This document shows positions 10,669-23,000 of a DNA stretch of 64,000 nucleotides, one piece after another (position 1 is the first letter of the stretch; every line of letters begins with the position of its first letter). The notes beneath the pieces were generated by a model. It saw nothing but the letters and a program-made list of their open reading frames with translations, ran no database searches and was not told where the DNA came from. The stretch covers positions 122,423,030 to 122,487,029 of the forward strand of contig CP136067.1 of NCBI GenBank assembly GCA_032622095.1. The letters are read 5' to 3'. Made by a program: the position numbers and the translations under genes. This stretch comes from Siphonodentalium dalli. Lineage: Eukaryota > Mollusca > Scaphopoda > Gadilida > Siphonodentaliidae.

Positions 10669-11079
10669 CAAGCCTGGGTTTAGTGTGCCTGTCATTTGCA
10701 GAATGAGGTCCCCAGAAGGTGAATTTAGTGATGCTATCCTGCCTAGCGGGCTCGCGTCACTAAATTCACCCTCTGGGGACCTCATTCTGCTTAGGCCTCA
10801 TCTTCTCAAGAAAGTTTCTTTATTATCAAATTTCAATAGAAACTTCTTCACATAGATTCTATTTCTTTTTTAGTATAATCGAGGTTCCCATTGGATGTAC
10901 ATCATAATATTCACCATTTGGGAACTTCAATCTGAGTCTATGTCTCCGATAGCAGATGAGGCCATGCAGAATGAGGTCCCCAGAGGGTGAATTTGGTGAT
11001 GCTAGCCTGCTATGCATCACTAAATTTAACCTCTGGGGACCTCATTCTGTAAATGAGAGGCACCACATACTCAGGCTTG
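10669..11079. mobile_element. AAGCCTG-family MITE with 8 bp target duplication
   Basis: The element runs from CAAGCCTGGGTTTAG to CTCAGGCTTG. AGTAGATT flanks it on both sides (10661-10668 and 11080-11087). Two hairpins enclose a spacer containing TTTCTTTATTATCAAATTTC. Confidence 0.8.
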
Positions 11080-11210
11080 AGTAGATTTGCACTCGACAAA
11101 AACAGAACAGGAACATGTTAAAATTCTCACATCCCGGTTTTTGGGGAGCAAGAATACAAACCAGCGAAATGCCAGTGTTTCTGGACCAGTTCTCGGTGTT
11201 AGAATCTTAA

Positions 11211-11655
11211 AGGTACTCAATCCGATCAGAGTGTCCCTATATCATCAAGATACAACGACAACAACATTTCTTCAAAATACGCTTCAGTTATCAGAATCGT
11301 TTAATTGCAACAAAATAATGCTAACCACTGTCAACTATGGATCAAATTTCCCAAAACGTATTATTTATCAACATTTTGTTCAACGAAAAATGGCCGTATT
11401 ATCACTTGAGTATTCAGAAATTTGGCTGTTTTACCACTTGTTTTTAGAGTTATCCATCTTCATCCGCAATTTTGACCGAGTCCATTCGTTTGACGGCGTG
11501 TTTCTGGGCCCGAAACAATTGAAATAACAAACTTCAAAAAGCGATATCTAATAACTCTTAGCTTTGATGTGTGTTCCTCGACTCAAATCAAATATTTTTT
11601 ACCTCCAAAGCCAAAGAAATATAAATTTATGGGTGTTTAATCAGATTGAGTACCT
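11211..11655. mobile_element. TTAA element, AGGTACTCAATC-end family
   Basis: TTAA-AGGTACTCAATCCGATC at the left and GATTGAGTACCT-TTAA at the right. The 445 bp interior contains ATCAAGATACAACGACAAC and a CCCAAAGCCAAAGAAAT segment. A 146-codon plus frame overlaps it and its flank, but matches nothing recognised and is broken in sister copies. Confidence 0.75.
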
Positions 11656-11659
11656 TTAA

Positions 11660-12540
11660 AGAACATGTTATTGGTGTATGATCGGGTAATTTGCCATTCG
11701 CAAACAACTGAAAATGCAGATTCGAAACTACCCTATTTGATTCAACTATAGTACTGGTATATACAATATCTAATCTGCATTCTGGCTATCACATGACAGC
11801 CACTCCAAATACGAAAGTTATAAGAAAATAAAAATTTTGTGATTGACAAAGGCAGAGATATGCGATATGACATATAAAAATAAATTACCAATACAAAGCG
11901 TGACTTTCTCAATAAATAATGCTTTATAATGCCATCACTGTTAAATCCTGAGCACTAGATACACATATATAAAAACTTAGCACAGAGGCTTGTAATACGT
12001 TTTATCCTCCGCTCAATGTTTACATTACCTTCATTAAGTTTATCAAGTCAACCAAGATTTATTAGGTCAATTTAACTGTCTTAGGTTAATTAAAGACATT
12101 TATTACACTCCTATGCACGATTTACATTGAAAACGCCATTAATTAAAAATGGTAATGTCACTTGTGAATTATGTCATTTCTCGTTACGTCATTGACATTA
12201 TGTTGCTTACTGATCTTGACTGAAATTTCGGTAGTTAATCTTTCTCTACATCGCGACTTTCATGCATTAATTATGTGTGTTTTAATCATATTTGGTGACC
12301 CAAATTGATGCAGAAGTGTAATAAATAGTGTAATCAATTAGTTTCGCGGTGAGAGACGTTTAGGTAAGAAACTTGTGCGCTAATACGCACTCGTTTCTTA
12401 TCGACGTCTCTCACCTCTCGTGAATTATTTAATGTAATTCTCGGAACCAATTGATTACTCTCTATATAATGCAGGGACCTGATAGAGGGTGACTTGAGAG
12501 ATAAATTCTCCCTAAAATGTTCCATTTTTTCCTAATTTTG
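11660..12540. other. Mostly unique sequence with one hairpin
   Basis: No exon supported. At 12350-12417 a hairpin pairs GGTGAGAGACG with CGTCTCTCACC and GTAAGAAAC with GTTTCTTAT; it may be a small foldback element. Confidence 0.35.
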
Positions 12541-12555
12541 TAATAGGGAGAAGTG

Positions 12556-12660
12556 ACTGAGGTCCCCAGAGGGTGAATTTGTTAATGCAAGCCCGCTATG
12601 CGGGATATCATCACTAAATTCACCCTATGGGCACCTCATTCTGTAAATGACAGGCTTGAT
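12556..12660. mobile_element. AAGCCTG-family hairpin fragment
   Basis: A single hairpin (GAGGTCCCCAGAGGGTGAA ... CACCCTATGGGCACCTC) without long terminal arms. Confidence 0.6.
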
Positions 12661-12817
12661 TAAGTTCAACAAATCATTCAACATATTAGCTGATCATCCC
12701 TACAAATGAATCAATGGGAATCAAATAATTGCAAGTAGTCAATCATCAAAGGTTTAGGAATGAAAAGTTTGTTTAGTTTTCCCTTAGGAAATGTTCAGAT
12801 AATAAGTTCAACAAAAT

Positions 12818-12972
12818 CAAGCCTTGAAATAGTGTGTCTGTCATTTGCAGAATGAGGTCCCCAGAGGATGAATTTAGTGATGCTATCCCGCATAGCGGGC
12901 TAGCATCACCAAATTCACCCTCTGGGAACCTCATTCTGCTGAGGAGTGACAGGCACACTATTTTAAGGCTTG
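12818..12972. mobile_element. AAGCCTG-family MITE with exact 8 bp duplication
   Basis: A 155 bp single-hairpin form with ends CAAGCCTTGAAATAG and TTTTAAGGCTTG. AACAAAAT is present immediately on both sides (12810-12817, 12973-12980). It sits inside a CTATACTAAA-family copy. Confidence 0.8.
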
Positions 12973-13051
12973 AACAAAATAGGTCGCTTTGTTGAACTTA
13001 TAACTTAACATTTCCCTGTAATAAATAGAATTCCCTCTGCACTTTTATTAA

Positions 13052-13438
13052 AGGTACTCAATCCGATTAAACACCCCTAAATTACTATTTCTTTGGCTTC
13101 GGGGGTAAAACAATTTGTTTGTTATATCAATTGTTTGTGGCCCAGAAACACGCCGTCAAAGGAATGGTCTCAGTGAAAATTGCAGATGAAGATGAATAAC
13201 TCTGAAAACAAGTCGTAATATGGCAAAATTTTGTGAATACTCAAGTGATAATACCGCGATATTTCGTTGAACAAAATGTTGATAAATAACACGTTTTTGG
13301 GAAATTTGATACCATAGTTGACAGTGGTTAGCATTATGTTGTTGCAATTAATCAATTCTGATCACTGAAGCGTATTTTGAAGAAATGTTGTTGTTGTATC
13401 TTGATGATATGGGGTACCTCTGATCGGATTGAGTACCT
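13052..13438. mobile_element. TTAA element, AGGTACTCAATC-end family
   Basis: TTAA flanks at 13048-13051 and 13439-13442. Ends AGGTACTCAATCCGATT and GGATTGAGTACCT. Orientation is reversed relative to the copy at 11211, judging by the order of the CTTCGGGGG and CAAGATACAAC phrases. Confidence 0.75.
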
Positions 13439-13738
13439 TTAACTGTCGTCTTCCTATTTTAACTGAACACCCCTCAAGACGAATAATAGACCATTCCAAT
13501 TTATACTTTTATAACGTGAGTAGGAGAGTCTATTTAGTATAGAAAGGGTTAAAGATATGAATGAATAGAAAAAGGGAGGGGGGGGTATAAAAATAATTCA
13601 TGCCACCGATTATATATTACAGGATCAGACAATGAGATTTTAATAGCTATCTATGAATGTGACCTCCTGCAATAAGCAGACTACACTCGTGACCATTTTG
13701 AAAAGCATTCTACGAATGAGATGCTGCCTTGTGATATA

Positions 13739-14325
13739 GACCAAGTCTTCTTGGTCCACAACAGCTTGGGTTGATGCTGTTTTCGACTGAGTCCCATCCC
13801 GTTACTCTCCTATCACGGTCTTTATGCCCAGAATCGTGGGGTGTTATCTTGCTTGTATGTCTTCGGATTAGGTCAAATGGACGCTTTGCGTATATGAACA
13901 TAAGAGGACAGCCTTTACCTAGCATGATGATATCAAACGTGCGTATATCAGAGGTCCATTAAATGTCAAAGCAATGAGATATATAAGTAAACAAAGCCTT
14001 GTTTTCCAGAGTATTAATTAGATTTGTCACGATATCAGAAAATGCATGTAAACATTAAACGATCGTATCAACACTATACCATTTTCTATCATGGTAAATG
14101 ATATATCATTTTGAAGATAGATTAATCGTGGACATGTCAGATGATTAATCACATTCAGAAGTTTACGTGAATGTCCAGGCTCCACGTGTACATGTAGTAC
14201 GTCTTTTGAATGAAAGTCTGTTATTGAAGAGCAATGGGGGTGGGACTCCGTCCAAAAGAGCATCAACCCAACTGATATCCAAAGCTGTTGTGGACAGAGA
14301 AGACTTGGTCAAGCTAGGTGCTAGT
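13739..14325. mobile_element. ~590 bp inverted-repeat element
   Basis: The left arm (GACCAAGTCTTCTTGG ... CAACAGCTTGGGTTGATGC) is repeated in inverse at 14225-14325. The outer bases also match fragments at 4326-4500. The interior is unique and non-coding. Confidence 0.6.
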
Positions 14326-14337
14326 CTTTTTGAAAAG

Positions 14338-14826
14338 CCGACGAAAATCCTATATCGGAATTACGTCTTTAGAACTCTCTTAAAATTAGGTTCTATGTTG
14401 AAGGGATTCCCTCCATTTCATTGGAGAGTGGCGCAGACTGCGTGCAATTTCATTGGTTTATGGCATAACAGATCACGTCAGAGATCAATGACCTGTTGAC
14501 AATTTTCCCACGCATTGTTAAACTCAACTATTTTTGGAAAACTGAATACAGTGATTACAGTCGATATATCCATAATTCATTTTACTCATCGCAATATAGG
14601 AGACATCATCATCTAGTTTTTTATGAGTCAACTATATTCATGACTGATTATTCTTTTGCATCTAGTTGTATTTATAACTATTTCTAAATACTACGATTCC
14701 CACAACATTTACTACGCCAGAAATGCACTCCATATTTGGAAACGGTTTATCACGTCATCTTGGGAATGCCGATTCGTCGTAAAAATGAATTATGGACATA
14801 ATTCCGATATAGGATTTTCGTCGGCT
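14338..14826. mobile_element. ~490 bp TIR element, CCGACGAAAATCC ends
   Basis: CCGACGAAAATCCTATATCG at the left is mirrored by CGATATAGGATTTTCGTCGG at the right. A reverse-orientation relative lies at 49287-49778 and shares a phrase including TAGTTGTATTTATAAC. Confidence 0.65.
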
Positions 14827-14933
14827 TATCAAAGAGACTGGCTTGCTGCCATGTGATAATGACCCCATCTACAACAGTAATGGCTGGTCAATGTAAAGAA
14901 CTGGTATATATGATCTTTTTGAATGAAACAGAC

Positions 14934-15378
14934 AGGTCTGCAAATAGCGTGTCTGTCATTTGCATAATGAGGTCCCCAGAGGGTGGATTTAGTAATGCTA
15001 TCCCGCATAGCGGGCTAGCATCACTAAATTCACCCTCTGTGGACCTCATTCTGCTTAGGTCTCATCTTCTGGGAAGTATCTATGGTATTAAATTAACATT
15101 GTTTTTAGTTACGTTTTCCCATCTTGGAAGTTTCTATATCCCCTAATTTGCAGAAGATAAAATCCATAATAGAGGCGCTCAATGGGTGAACATCACCAAC
15201 TTCAACTGGGGAACTTCAATTTGATCCTAGGTCTGCCATAGCAGTTGAGGGCCTAAGCAGAATGAGGTCCCCAGAGGGTAAATTTAGTGATGCTAGCCCG
15301 CTATGCGTGGTAGCGTCACTAAATTCACCCTCTGGGGACCTCATTCTGCAAATGACAGACACGCTATTTGCAGGCTTG
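14934..15378. mobile_element. AAGCCTG-family MITE, full length, 9 bp duplication
   Basis: A 445 bp copy with exact GAAACAGAC duplications (14925-14933 and 15379-15387). Order is terminal arm, hairpin 1, a spacer with CATCTTCTGGGAAGTATC and CTTCAACTGGGGAACTTC, hairpin 2, terminal arm. A 9 bp duplication with long inverted ends points to a Mutator-like origin. Confidence 0.85.
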
Positions 15379-15614
15379 GAAACAGACACATTAAAGCTAC
15401 GCATATTATTCAACGTCCTAATTATATAAATTTTATTTATATTCATTTTATACAACATGGAACGTAAGCCTTGATGACTTATATCTCGACTGGAAACCGA
15501 TGCACATGTGGTGAATAATCAAGGGAAATATAATAGGATTATCTTTTTCTAGCTGAATCAAGCATATTCGACACTTTTATGTCTTCAAAGTATTAATTGT
15601 TGGTACTATTTTAA

Positions 15615-16460
15615 AAATACCTGGTCGATTTAACCTTTTTCATGACGGGAGCTGTGGTGATGCAGCATTAAAGATCCTGTGCCAGTGCATTCTCCTTTAT
15701 ATGTGAGTCCCCCATAGGGAGCCACGCATATATAAGAGAATGCACTGGCTTACCAGGTGAAGGCAAATATTAATAGGCCAACATAATCTCTTATATATGC
15801 GAGCCTCCCTATGGGAGACTCGCATATATAAGAGAATACATAGGCATAGCGTTTTCGCTAAATTTCAGGAAGCTCCAGTTATGGAAGGATTAACACACCT
15901 AAATTACTACTTCTTCGGCTTCGAATGGTGAAAAATTTCTTATAGCAGTCTTGGTACCCACTCAGAGCTACATGTATTAGATTTTGATTTTTGAAATCTA
16001 TTTATTTTCTACACGTCGAATTGTTGTCAGCCTAGCAAAAATATGACCAGAAATATATGCGGACATGCACGGACGCCGTACCGAGCGTTTGTGGGGACAT
16101 ACATTGCCGCATTTCGAAGTGGTTTGGTGATAAAAGACGAAGAAAATTTTCACCAAAAACAAAACTGACAGTATGTTGTGATAGTTAGCATACATATGTA
16201 CCGGTATGCCTGTTCCCGATTCAGTAATCATGACAATAGACAAGTTATAGTACCATGCCAATCACAACTGAAAGATTACGTTTGTTTAAATTTGTGATGA
16301 TACCATAACTGGAATTCAATGTGTTAGAAAATAAATAGATTTCCAAAATTTAATAATTCCGAGCTTTGAAGGGTGGGTTCCTCAACTCAAATAAAATATT
16401 TTTCACCCCCCAAAGATGAAGGAATAGTAAATTAGGGGTGTCAGGTCTGTCAGGTCATCT
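15615..16460. mobile_element. AGGTACTCAATC-family remnant interrupted by another TTAA element
   Basis: A decayed left end (AATACCTGGTCGATT after TTAA at 15611) and a right end (CAGGTCATC before TTAA at 16461) bracket family-specific phrases such as CCTAAATTACTACTTCTTCGG and GTTCCTCAACTC. The copy is split by the 15634-15889 element. Confidence 0.5.
15634..15889. mobile_element. TTAA element, CCCTTTCATG-end family, nested
   Basis: TTAA-CCTTTTTCATGACGGGAGC to CCAGTTATGGAAGGA-TTAA, with both hairpin modules. The insertion site is an internal TTAA of the surrounding AGGTACTCAATC-family copy. Confidence 0.7.
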
Positions 16461-16464
16461 TTAA

Positions 16465-18014
16465 CCCTTTCAGTGCCAGGTCCGATTTTTGTATCAACCC
16501 ATATACCCTGTGCTAGTGCTGAAATGGTTGACCTATTTTTGTAGCCGGTTAACGGCGACGTGTAACCGGATCATAACCGGTTATCCGTTATTTTCAACCT
16601 ATGACTTTACACTGATTATTTACACCATAATATGTAACAATATATCAGCATAATTTGATTTATTAACTGTATGGCAAACTCGCATAATGTTTACACCGAC
16701 AGAGCTTGTATTAAACGAATGTAAATCACCAAACACGAACGTCACAAAGCCACGTGTTGATAACTTGGCAGATGACACAGTGAACTAAAACTCGAAGTGT
16801 TTATAAATAGACGTGTCATGCTTGACCTGTTTGTACTGCAGTTGCGACTGCTACCTGACTTGTTATCGTTCTTATTTTGGGAAGAATATTGTGTGACCTA
16901 TATACATGTTCGTACATGCAAATATCGGCAGTTTTTTTATTGCCATTATAGCAATCGCGGGACTGGTCGATTATTAAGTCATGTGACTCAGGTATTCTAA
17001 CTTCTGGGTGTTCTTTGGCGATTTGAGATAGATAGGATGACTGACGACCGATAAACACAATTATGAAGTTTGTGAACTATAATATAGACCGCGAGCGTAT
17101 GTAAATAGGGTTGGTTCTCAGAGTTTGCATTCTGCCAATTTCTCTTTGAAATATGCCCAGACATCTGATTTACTCATTCTTGGGTATCCATGATGCTGTC
17201 TACAAGTAGTCAGTTGGAGAGTAGATGTCAAATGACCACGCCCTACTGCAGTGAAAACAATTGTATTGATCTTTGCCGATGACCCAGTGGCATCAGTGCA
17301 CATGTTTTACCGGACATAGGAACATCAAAGATGACGTCATACATCTTTGATGTTTAGCCGCCGATGCCAGACTATGTAATCTGCCATTCATGGAAGACTT
17401 TCGATCTGGCACCAGATTTTGACGCGTAATTTCGAATGTATACCCTTCTGAGTGATAGCGTTTGTAGCAAAATTGATAAAGTACCGTGTTTAAAAGTTAT
17501 TGTTATGAGTCTATGCCGATTAAGGACATGAATACGTTAGTTTTTATCAGTGGCATTCCATGTGTGTATTACATAGCGGTTAACCGGTTGATCGTAGTTC
17601 AACCGGTTGCTGACGGTAGCCGGTTGTCAACCGGATATCGACTCGCATATATAAGAGAATACATTGGCCTAACAATTTTTCATCATTTGTTATTATTTTT
17701 TACAATTTTTTACAATTTTAATAATTGTTTCTTATATTCTTTAACAGACTTATTTTGTAGGTTTAGTGCCAGGGAATCTTACGTTTTTCATGGGCATCAA
17801 AATTATTACTATGAATACTTGGTGATAGTTTTGAGTTATAACATGCCCCCAAGGTTTTATCCAGTTTGTTTTTAAATTCGCTATAGCATGCTTAAGCATA
17901 CCCAAAAAAAAATTAAACACAAACAAATATTAAAAAATAAATTTCATTTTTTTAGAACCGATTTTACAGACCGTAAATTAGGGCCGATGAGATCGGCCCC
18001 TGGCACTGAAAGGG
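16465..18014. mobile_element. TTAA element, CAGTGCCAGG-end family, 1.55 kb
   Basis: CCCTTTCAGTGCCAGGTCCG at the left is mirrored by GGCCCCTGGCACTGAAAGGG at the right, with TTAA on both sides. The termini match the short copies at 42950 and 47040. Here the hairpin module is split: its left half ends near 16520 and its right half resumes near 17640, with ~1.1 kb of foreign sequence between. Confidence 0.7.
16522..17640. mobile_element. Insert rich in AACCGGTT palindromes
   Basis: Absent from sister copies of the surrounding element. Its ends carry clusters of AACCGGTT and related words (16545-16590 and 17578-17635) in inverted arrangement. The interior includes a foldback of ACATCTTTGATGT near 17340. 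No transposase motif is seen in any frame. Confidence 0.5.
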
Positions 18015-19008
18015 TTAAACAGATTTTAACAAAGTTAAAGGTTTTAGGAAATATATTTATCACATAATTAGCCCCTAAATCCTGCCTCACATATTTTAGT
18101 AAGACACACGTGTATTATTGGCACACACTGTTACAAAAGGGCTTAACACAATGATATCGATATCAATGCCGAACTTTATTATTATGTTAGTTAGAATATA
18201 ATTATGATATTTAATTTGTGTTGGGTTATTCATTGTTGACTGTGAGATAAACATGGGTGATAAAGGTGGTTGAACAATTTTGTCAACATGAAAAGACACA
18301 TTTAAATTGGAACTATATTTTTCTTGAAGGTGTCTTTACTTCCTCTTTGGTTGTGATAAGGAAATCAATATTAATTTTGTTTTTAACCCAAGACGTTTCG
18401 AGATCATTTTTCCGTGCTAAAAAGTGATTATGTGATAAAATGGATCTCAAATTTGTCGCAATTCCATACTAAAATTTATTAACCTCGTCTTGCTAATTCT
18501 GGGCTCAAATCGAGCCAATCGCACTCGGTTAATAATTTTTTTTATAGAATTGGGACTCATTAGAGATCCTTTATTACCAAATTAAAGTTTGAGCATGATG
18601 TGTAGCCTTAGTGAATATTCAGACAACCATGATTCAATAGTAAGTGGAAAGATTTCCATCGTAGGAAGTAACCGGTAGTTGGACTCTGCATGCTCACGTC
18701 AAGATCGCAAGTCAAAAAATAATGTCAAGCACTGTTTGAGTTTAGATTAAAAATCATGGAGTATTCTTGGATACTTCCACTTGCGATGTAATTGCAGTCA
18801 TAATAAATCATAGCTGGAAATATCATAGAGTAGTCATTCACATGCTTACTAATAACCCACAATATAATCGTCTAAGACGACATCATAATCATGTGAATAA
18901 ACTATCCACAATTTTGTCGAGCACAATTCCTCCACATACGATTTAATCGTGGTCGTCTGAACATCACTTAAATAATTACTATGAACCTCTGTGACAATCA
19001 TTCATCCA
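18014..19008. other. Downstream flank of the USP gene
   Basis: Contains a repeat copy at about 18140-18600 shared with 40440-41105 (GTTGGGTTATT...GTTGACTGTGAGATAAACATGG, given in parts; palindromic tail TGGATCTCAAAT ... AGAGATCC). No exon is supported between here and the USP stop codon. Confidence 0.45.
18942..18947 (-). terminator. Candidate poly(A) signal ATTAAA of the USP gene
   Basis: ATTAAA on the minus strand lies about 62 nt downstream of the TAA stop. No canonical AATAAA occurs nearer. The next AATAAA on that strand is ~430 nt away, inside a repeat. Weak call from motif alone. Confidence 0.25.
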
Positions 19009-20012
19009 TTACTTAGATTTCTCTCTTTCTACTTTCTTTGTATTAAATGAATATTTCACAATAAGTCTTGGCGCTGATGGCTTGGGTTTCTTTTTACTAT
19101 CAGATTTAGTTCCCCGGATACTCTTGTTGGACAATTTGGAACTTTTCCCTTTGTCAGTCTTTTTTCCAGCTGATTTATTGACCTTCATCTTTTGCTTCTT
19201 AACGGACGGACCTTTATCTGAGGATGAAGACCGCTTTCTTTTAACCGATTTATCTTTTTTCACAGAAGAGGGGACATTTTTTGATTTTTCGGACTTCTTT
19301 GCAGTTTTGATAGCCTTCTTCTTCGCAGACTCGATTAATTTACGTACTGTTTTGACCTTATTTTGATCACCCTTTGCCGTCTTATTTTGATCACCCTTTA
19401 CTGTCTTATTCTGAGCAGTCTTTGACTTCTTTCCCTGGTCAGTAGCCTTTTGAATGCCGTTAGTTTTCTCCTTCGCTGATGGCGATTTTGAACGCCCAGA
19501 CTTTGCAGACTTAGGCGATTTCTTTGATGATTTAGCACTTTGTGATTTAGCTTTGGAACTTTTCACGGTTTTTTTGACATTTGAAGTCTTTCCTTTTGCA
19601 GAGTTACTGTTCTTGGATTTCGAGGAAGAATTAGGTCCTGTCTTAGAAGACTTGCTAGATTTTGTAGCACTTGTTGCTGGCTTACTGCCAGACTTTTTGG
19701 GAGATGCTTTCCCAACTGAACTTTTTGAATTGACAGTTTTCTTCGGAGAATTCTTTACAGATTTCTTCGACTTTTTAGAATTACCCTGTGAATCGTCAAT
19801 AAGTTTCCGCTTTCTGTTCACAGTTTGCTTGGATGTGGAGGGACTTGTATCTATTTGTGATTTTCCATAGAATTGCTGAATGTTTAACATTGGACTGAAC
19901 GTATCTTGGGATGGTCCACATCGAACATAGACCAGAATGTAAGCTTGTGCCTTCAAAACATCCTTCAGCTTGACTAACTCGACCTTGGAATCATTGCAGT
20001 GGACCCATGAAT
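19009..20012 (-). CDS. USP44/USP49-like: USP exon 12: catalytic Asn/Asp box plus Lys/Ser-rich C-terminal tail
   Basis: The acceptor TATTTCAG precedes 20012 and the frame enters in phase 1. The first ~30 residues finish the protease fold: DSWVHCNDSK, where the polar Asn/Asp completes the triad, then KAQAYILVYV. The following ~300 residues are a low-complexity basic tail of repeated S-K, KSAK, SPKK and KTAK words like a histone H1 tail, ending at TAA 19009-19011. Human USP44 and USP49 end soon after the YILFY strand, so the tail is an extension. It may bind DNA or nucleosomes or carry nuclear localisation signals such as KRKR. Large frames on the opposite strand here are composition shadows. 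Confidence 0.88.
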
Positions 20013-23000
20013 CTGAAATATGAACATGTGTAATCAGTGAGAAATGCCAAACAGCTGGGGATGATTCGATTAATTACAATGGGCTGGAATAGGCAAATTA
20101 TGGAGGACAAAATTAATGGAATGATTTTTATCTGACCACAGTAATTTAAAAATAGAACAACAATGACCACAAAATCCTCGAAAATAAGCTGGATTTTTGC
20201 TTATGACAGCAGCCATCTTGGATTTAGAGATCACATGACATTAAAAAATTGGAATAGAGTCAAATTATTTAGCACAACCCATCCTGATGTTGAAAATGTA
20301 CATGCATTGCTTCTACTATATGAAAGTGTCAATGACACTGTAGCTCAACTTGGGAAGGAGTAAATATTTTGCTGAGCAATGAATAGAATGATAAAGTAGG
20401 TGGAAAGCCAAAAAGTTACACCAAAGGTCTTGCATTGTGCAGATGAAATTATATTCGTTTGAAACATTTCACCAATAATTGTGGGCTACAGGGTGTGCAG
20501 ATGGATTTAGTCAGGCAAAGAGTAAAATCAAAGATGGCCATTGGCAGCCATATTACTTGACAAATTTTGGGAATAGTTGATAGCTCCCATCTAGAGTTCA
20601 CCCCGAAGATCCATGTTAAGTTTGGTGACGATCGGATGAGGGATGTGGCCTGTAGGGTGTGACAAAGGATTTAGTCATGCAAAGAGTAAAATCCAAAATG
20701 GCCGTTTCCAGCCATGTTATTCTACGAATTTCGGGAATAATCAATGGATCCCATCTAGAGTTAACCCTAAAGATCCATATTAAGTTTGATGATGATCGGA
20801 TGAGGGATATGGTTTGTAGGGTGTGCCAAAGAGTAAAATCCAAGACGTGATCCTAAACATGCCTGCAAATTTTCAAAACAATTCTCCAATAAATGCGGGC
20901 TGCGGGCTGAGCCGATGGATTCAAATTTGAAATCCAAGATGGCTGCTGCTTGCAGCCATGTTTTTTAACGCATTTCTAAAAAAATCAATGGCTCCAAATT
21001 AGAGGTCACCCAAACCCGAAGACCCATGCAAAGTTTGGTGATGATCAGATGAGGGAGGTGGTCTGTAGGGTGAGCCAAAGGATTTAGTCATGCAAAGAGT
21101 AAAATCCAAGATGGCTGCCAGTGGCCATGTTTTTCAATGAAAATCGCTAAAGTTTGATATTTCCCATCTATAAGTGATCCTAAACGAGGCTGTAAATTTT
21201 CAAAACATTTCCAAATATAAATGAGGGCTGCAGGGTGAGCTTATGGATTCAAATTTGAAAATCAAAATGGCTGCCAGCAGCCATGTTTTTTAACGAATTT
21301 CAGAAGATTTGATGGCTCCCATCTAGAGGTCACCCCGAAGATCCATATGAAGTTTGGTGATGATCGGATGAGGGATGCGGCCTGTAGGGTGAGCCAAAGG
21401 AAATATTTGATGGACGGATGCAAGATGGACACCAACCGACAGCAATAGCTTAAACTTTACAAAGTAAAGTTGGGCTAAAAAGTATACAAGGCATCAGTTT
21501 TTGTACATTTGCCCCCACACTATATGTTCCAGCATCTTGTTTAGTGGAATCCACTGTGTCATAGTCAATAAAGTTTGATAAAATACCTGCTGCCTTATTA
21601 AAGCAATATGCTGTGTAGTGACCAGATGTGAAGCTCCGCCCATGATGTCTCACGACAGAAACCAGCTTATATCGTAAGTTATTGTCCTTCTCCATACAGA
21701 ATGGATCGAGATCAATCTCATTCGCAAATGCCACATGGGTACCAATCTTCTCCCGCCGAGCTCGCCCAGACCATCTGTGAGAAAATAGAACAAATTACTT
21801 CAAGAAAGTAGGGTTCATACATTTTGATCATGATCAAAATCAAGGAATTTTTCACGATTTTTAAAGGACATCACAAGCATTGAATATTACTTGATAAAGA
21901 ATGCATTCTGCTTGGTCAAGAACTGTTAGCACTTCATGACTGGAGCTTCCTGAAATTTTGCAAAAACCCTGTGCCAATTCATTAACCCTTTACCCAACAA
22001 ACCGGCCAAATAAAGCTGCAACAGCCTAAATTATCTTGGGTCTGTCTCAATAGAACCATACAAATATGGATATCATTGAAACTGGCTGATTGACCACATT
22101 GTGATGGTTACAGTTATGCCCTGTGCCAATGCATTCTCTTATATATGCGAGTCGACCATAGGTCGCCTCGCATATATAAGAGAATGCATTGGCCTAAAAA
22201 AAATCTTTTTTTAACACTTTTTACCATTTTTTCTTACATTCTTTAACAATTTTATAATTTTTAATGTGTTAAGCCAATGCATTCTCTTATATATGCGAGG
22301 CGACCTATGGTCGACTCGCATATATAAGAGAATGCATTGGCACAGGGCCGTTCTGTTGGGTAAAGGGTTAACTTATATATGTGTCTCCCATGAGAGCCTA
22401 GCATATATCAGAAAATAAATTGGCCTAACAATATTTATCTTCACCTTTTAAGCCAGTGCTTTCTCTTATATATGACAGGTTACCAATGGGAGATTCGCAT
22501 ATATAAGAGAATGCACTGGCACATGATCTGGGAACGTGACAAATCTAAGTGTCGGCACTTGTGTCCCAATCCCAATTGTTGTATGTATATATACATGTAT
22601 ATATGGCAATAACATATGTTTAAATACATGATCTTTAATGCTAAACTGACGCAGCTGCAATCATGAAATGGTTAACTTTAGTTTATAATACACCAGAATT
22701 TCCCAGCTGATGGGTAAACAAATTTTAAATGGGTCACATTGCTATTGATGTGCGTTAAATACGTTATTGCACATCTAGTGCAACTGAATTAGAAAAGCTG
22801 GAAATTTTTCAGTACTCAGGCTCCCTATGGAAGACTCGCATATATAAGAGAATGCACAGGCACATGATCTTTAATGCTGCACCAGCGCAGCTCCAGTCAT
22901 GAATTCCCCGAGATTTGAGCCTCCAGGAAAGGAGATCTCAATTCATGGTGGCATGTAATGCTGATAAAAGTGCATTTAGTGCAGTTTCATTAAATTTTTT

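Noticed and set aside
10439-10855. 138-codon frame with repeated PEGEFSDA words
   Set aside because: Translation of the repeated GAATGAGGTCCCCAGAGGG hairpin arms; the same words recur in frames over every copy of the MITE.
11087-11527. 146-codon plus-strand frame
   Set aside because: Lies mostly within an AGGTACTCAATC-family element; the frame is broken in sister copies and matches no domain.
19082-19870. Two plus-strand frames (94 and 138 codons) rich in Phe, Leu and Asp
   Set aside because: Antisense shadows of the Lys/Ser-rich tail in USP exon 12.
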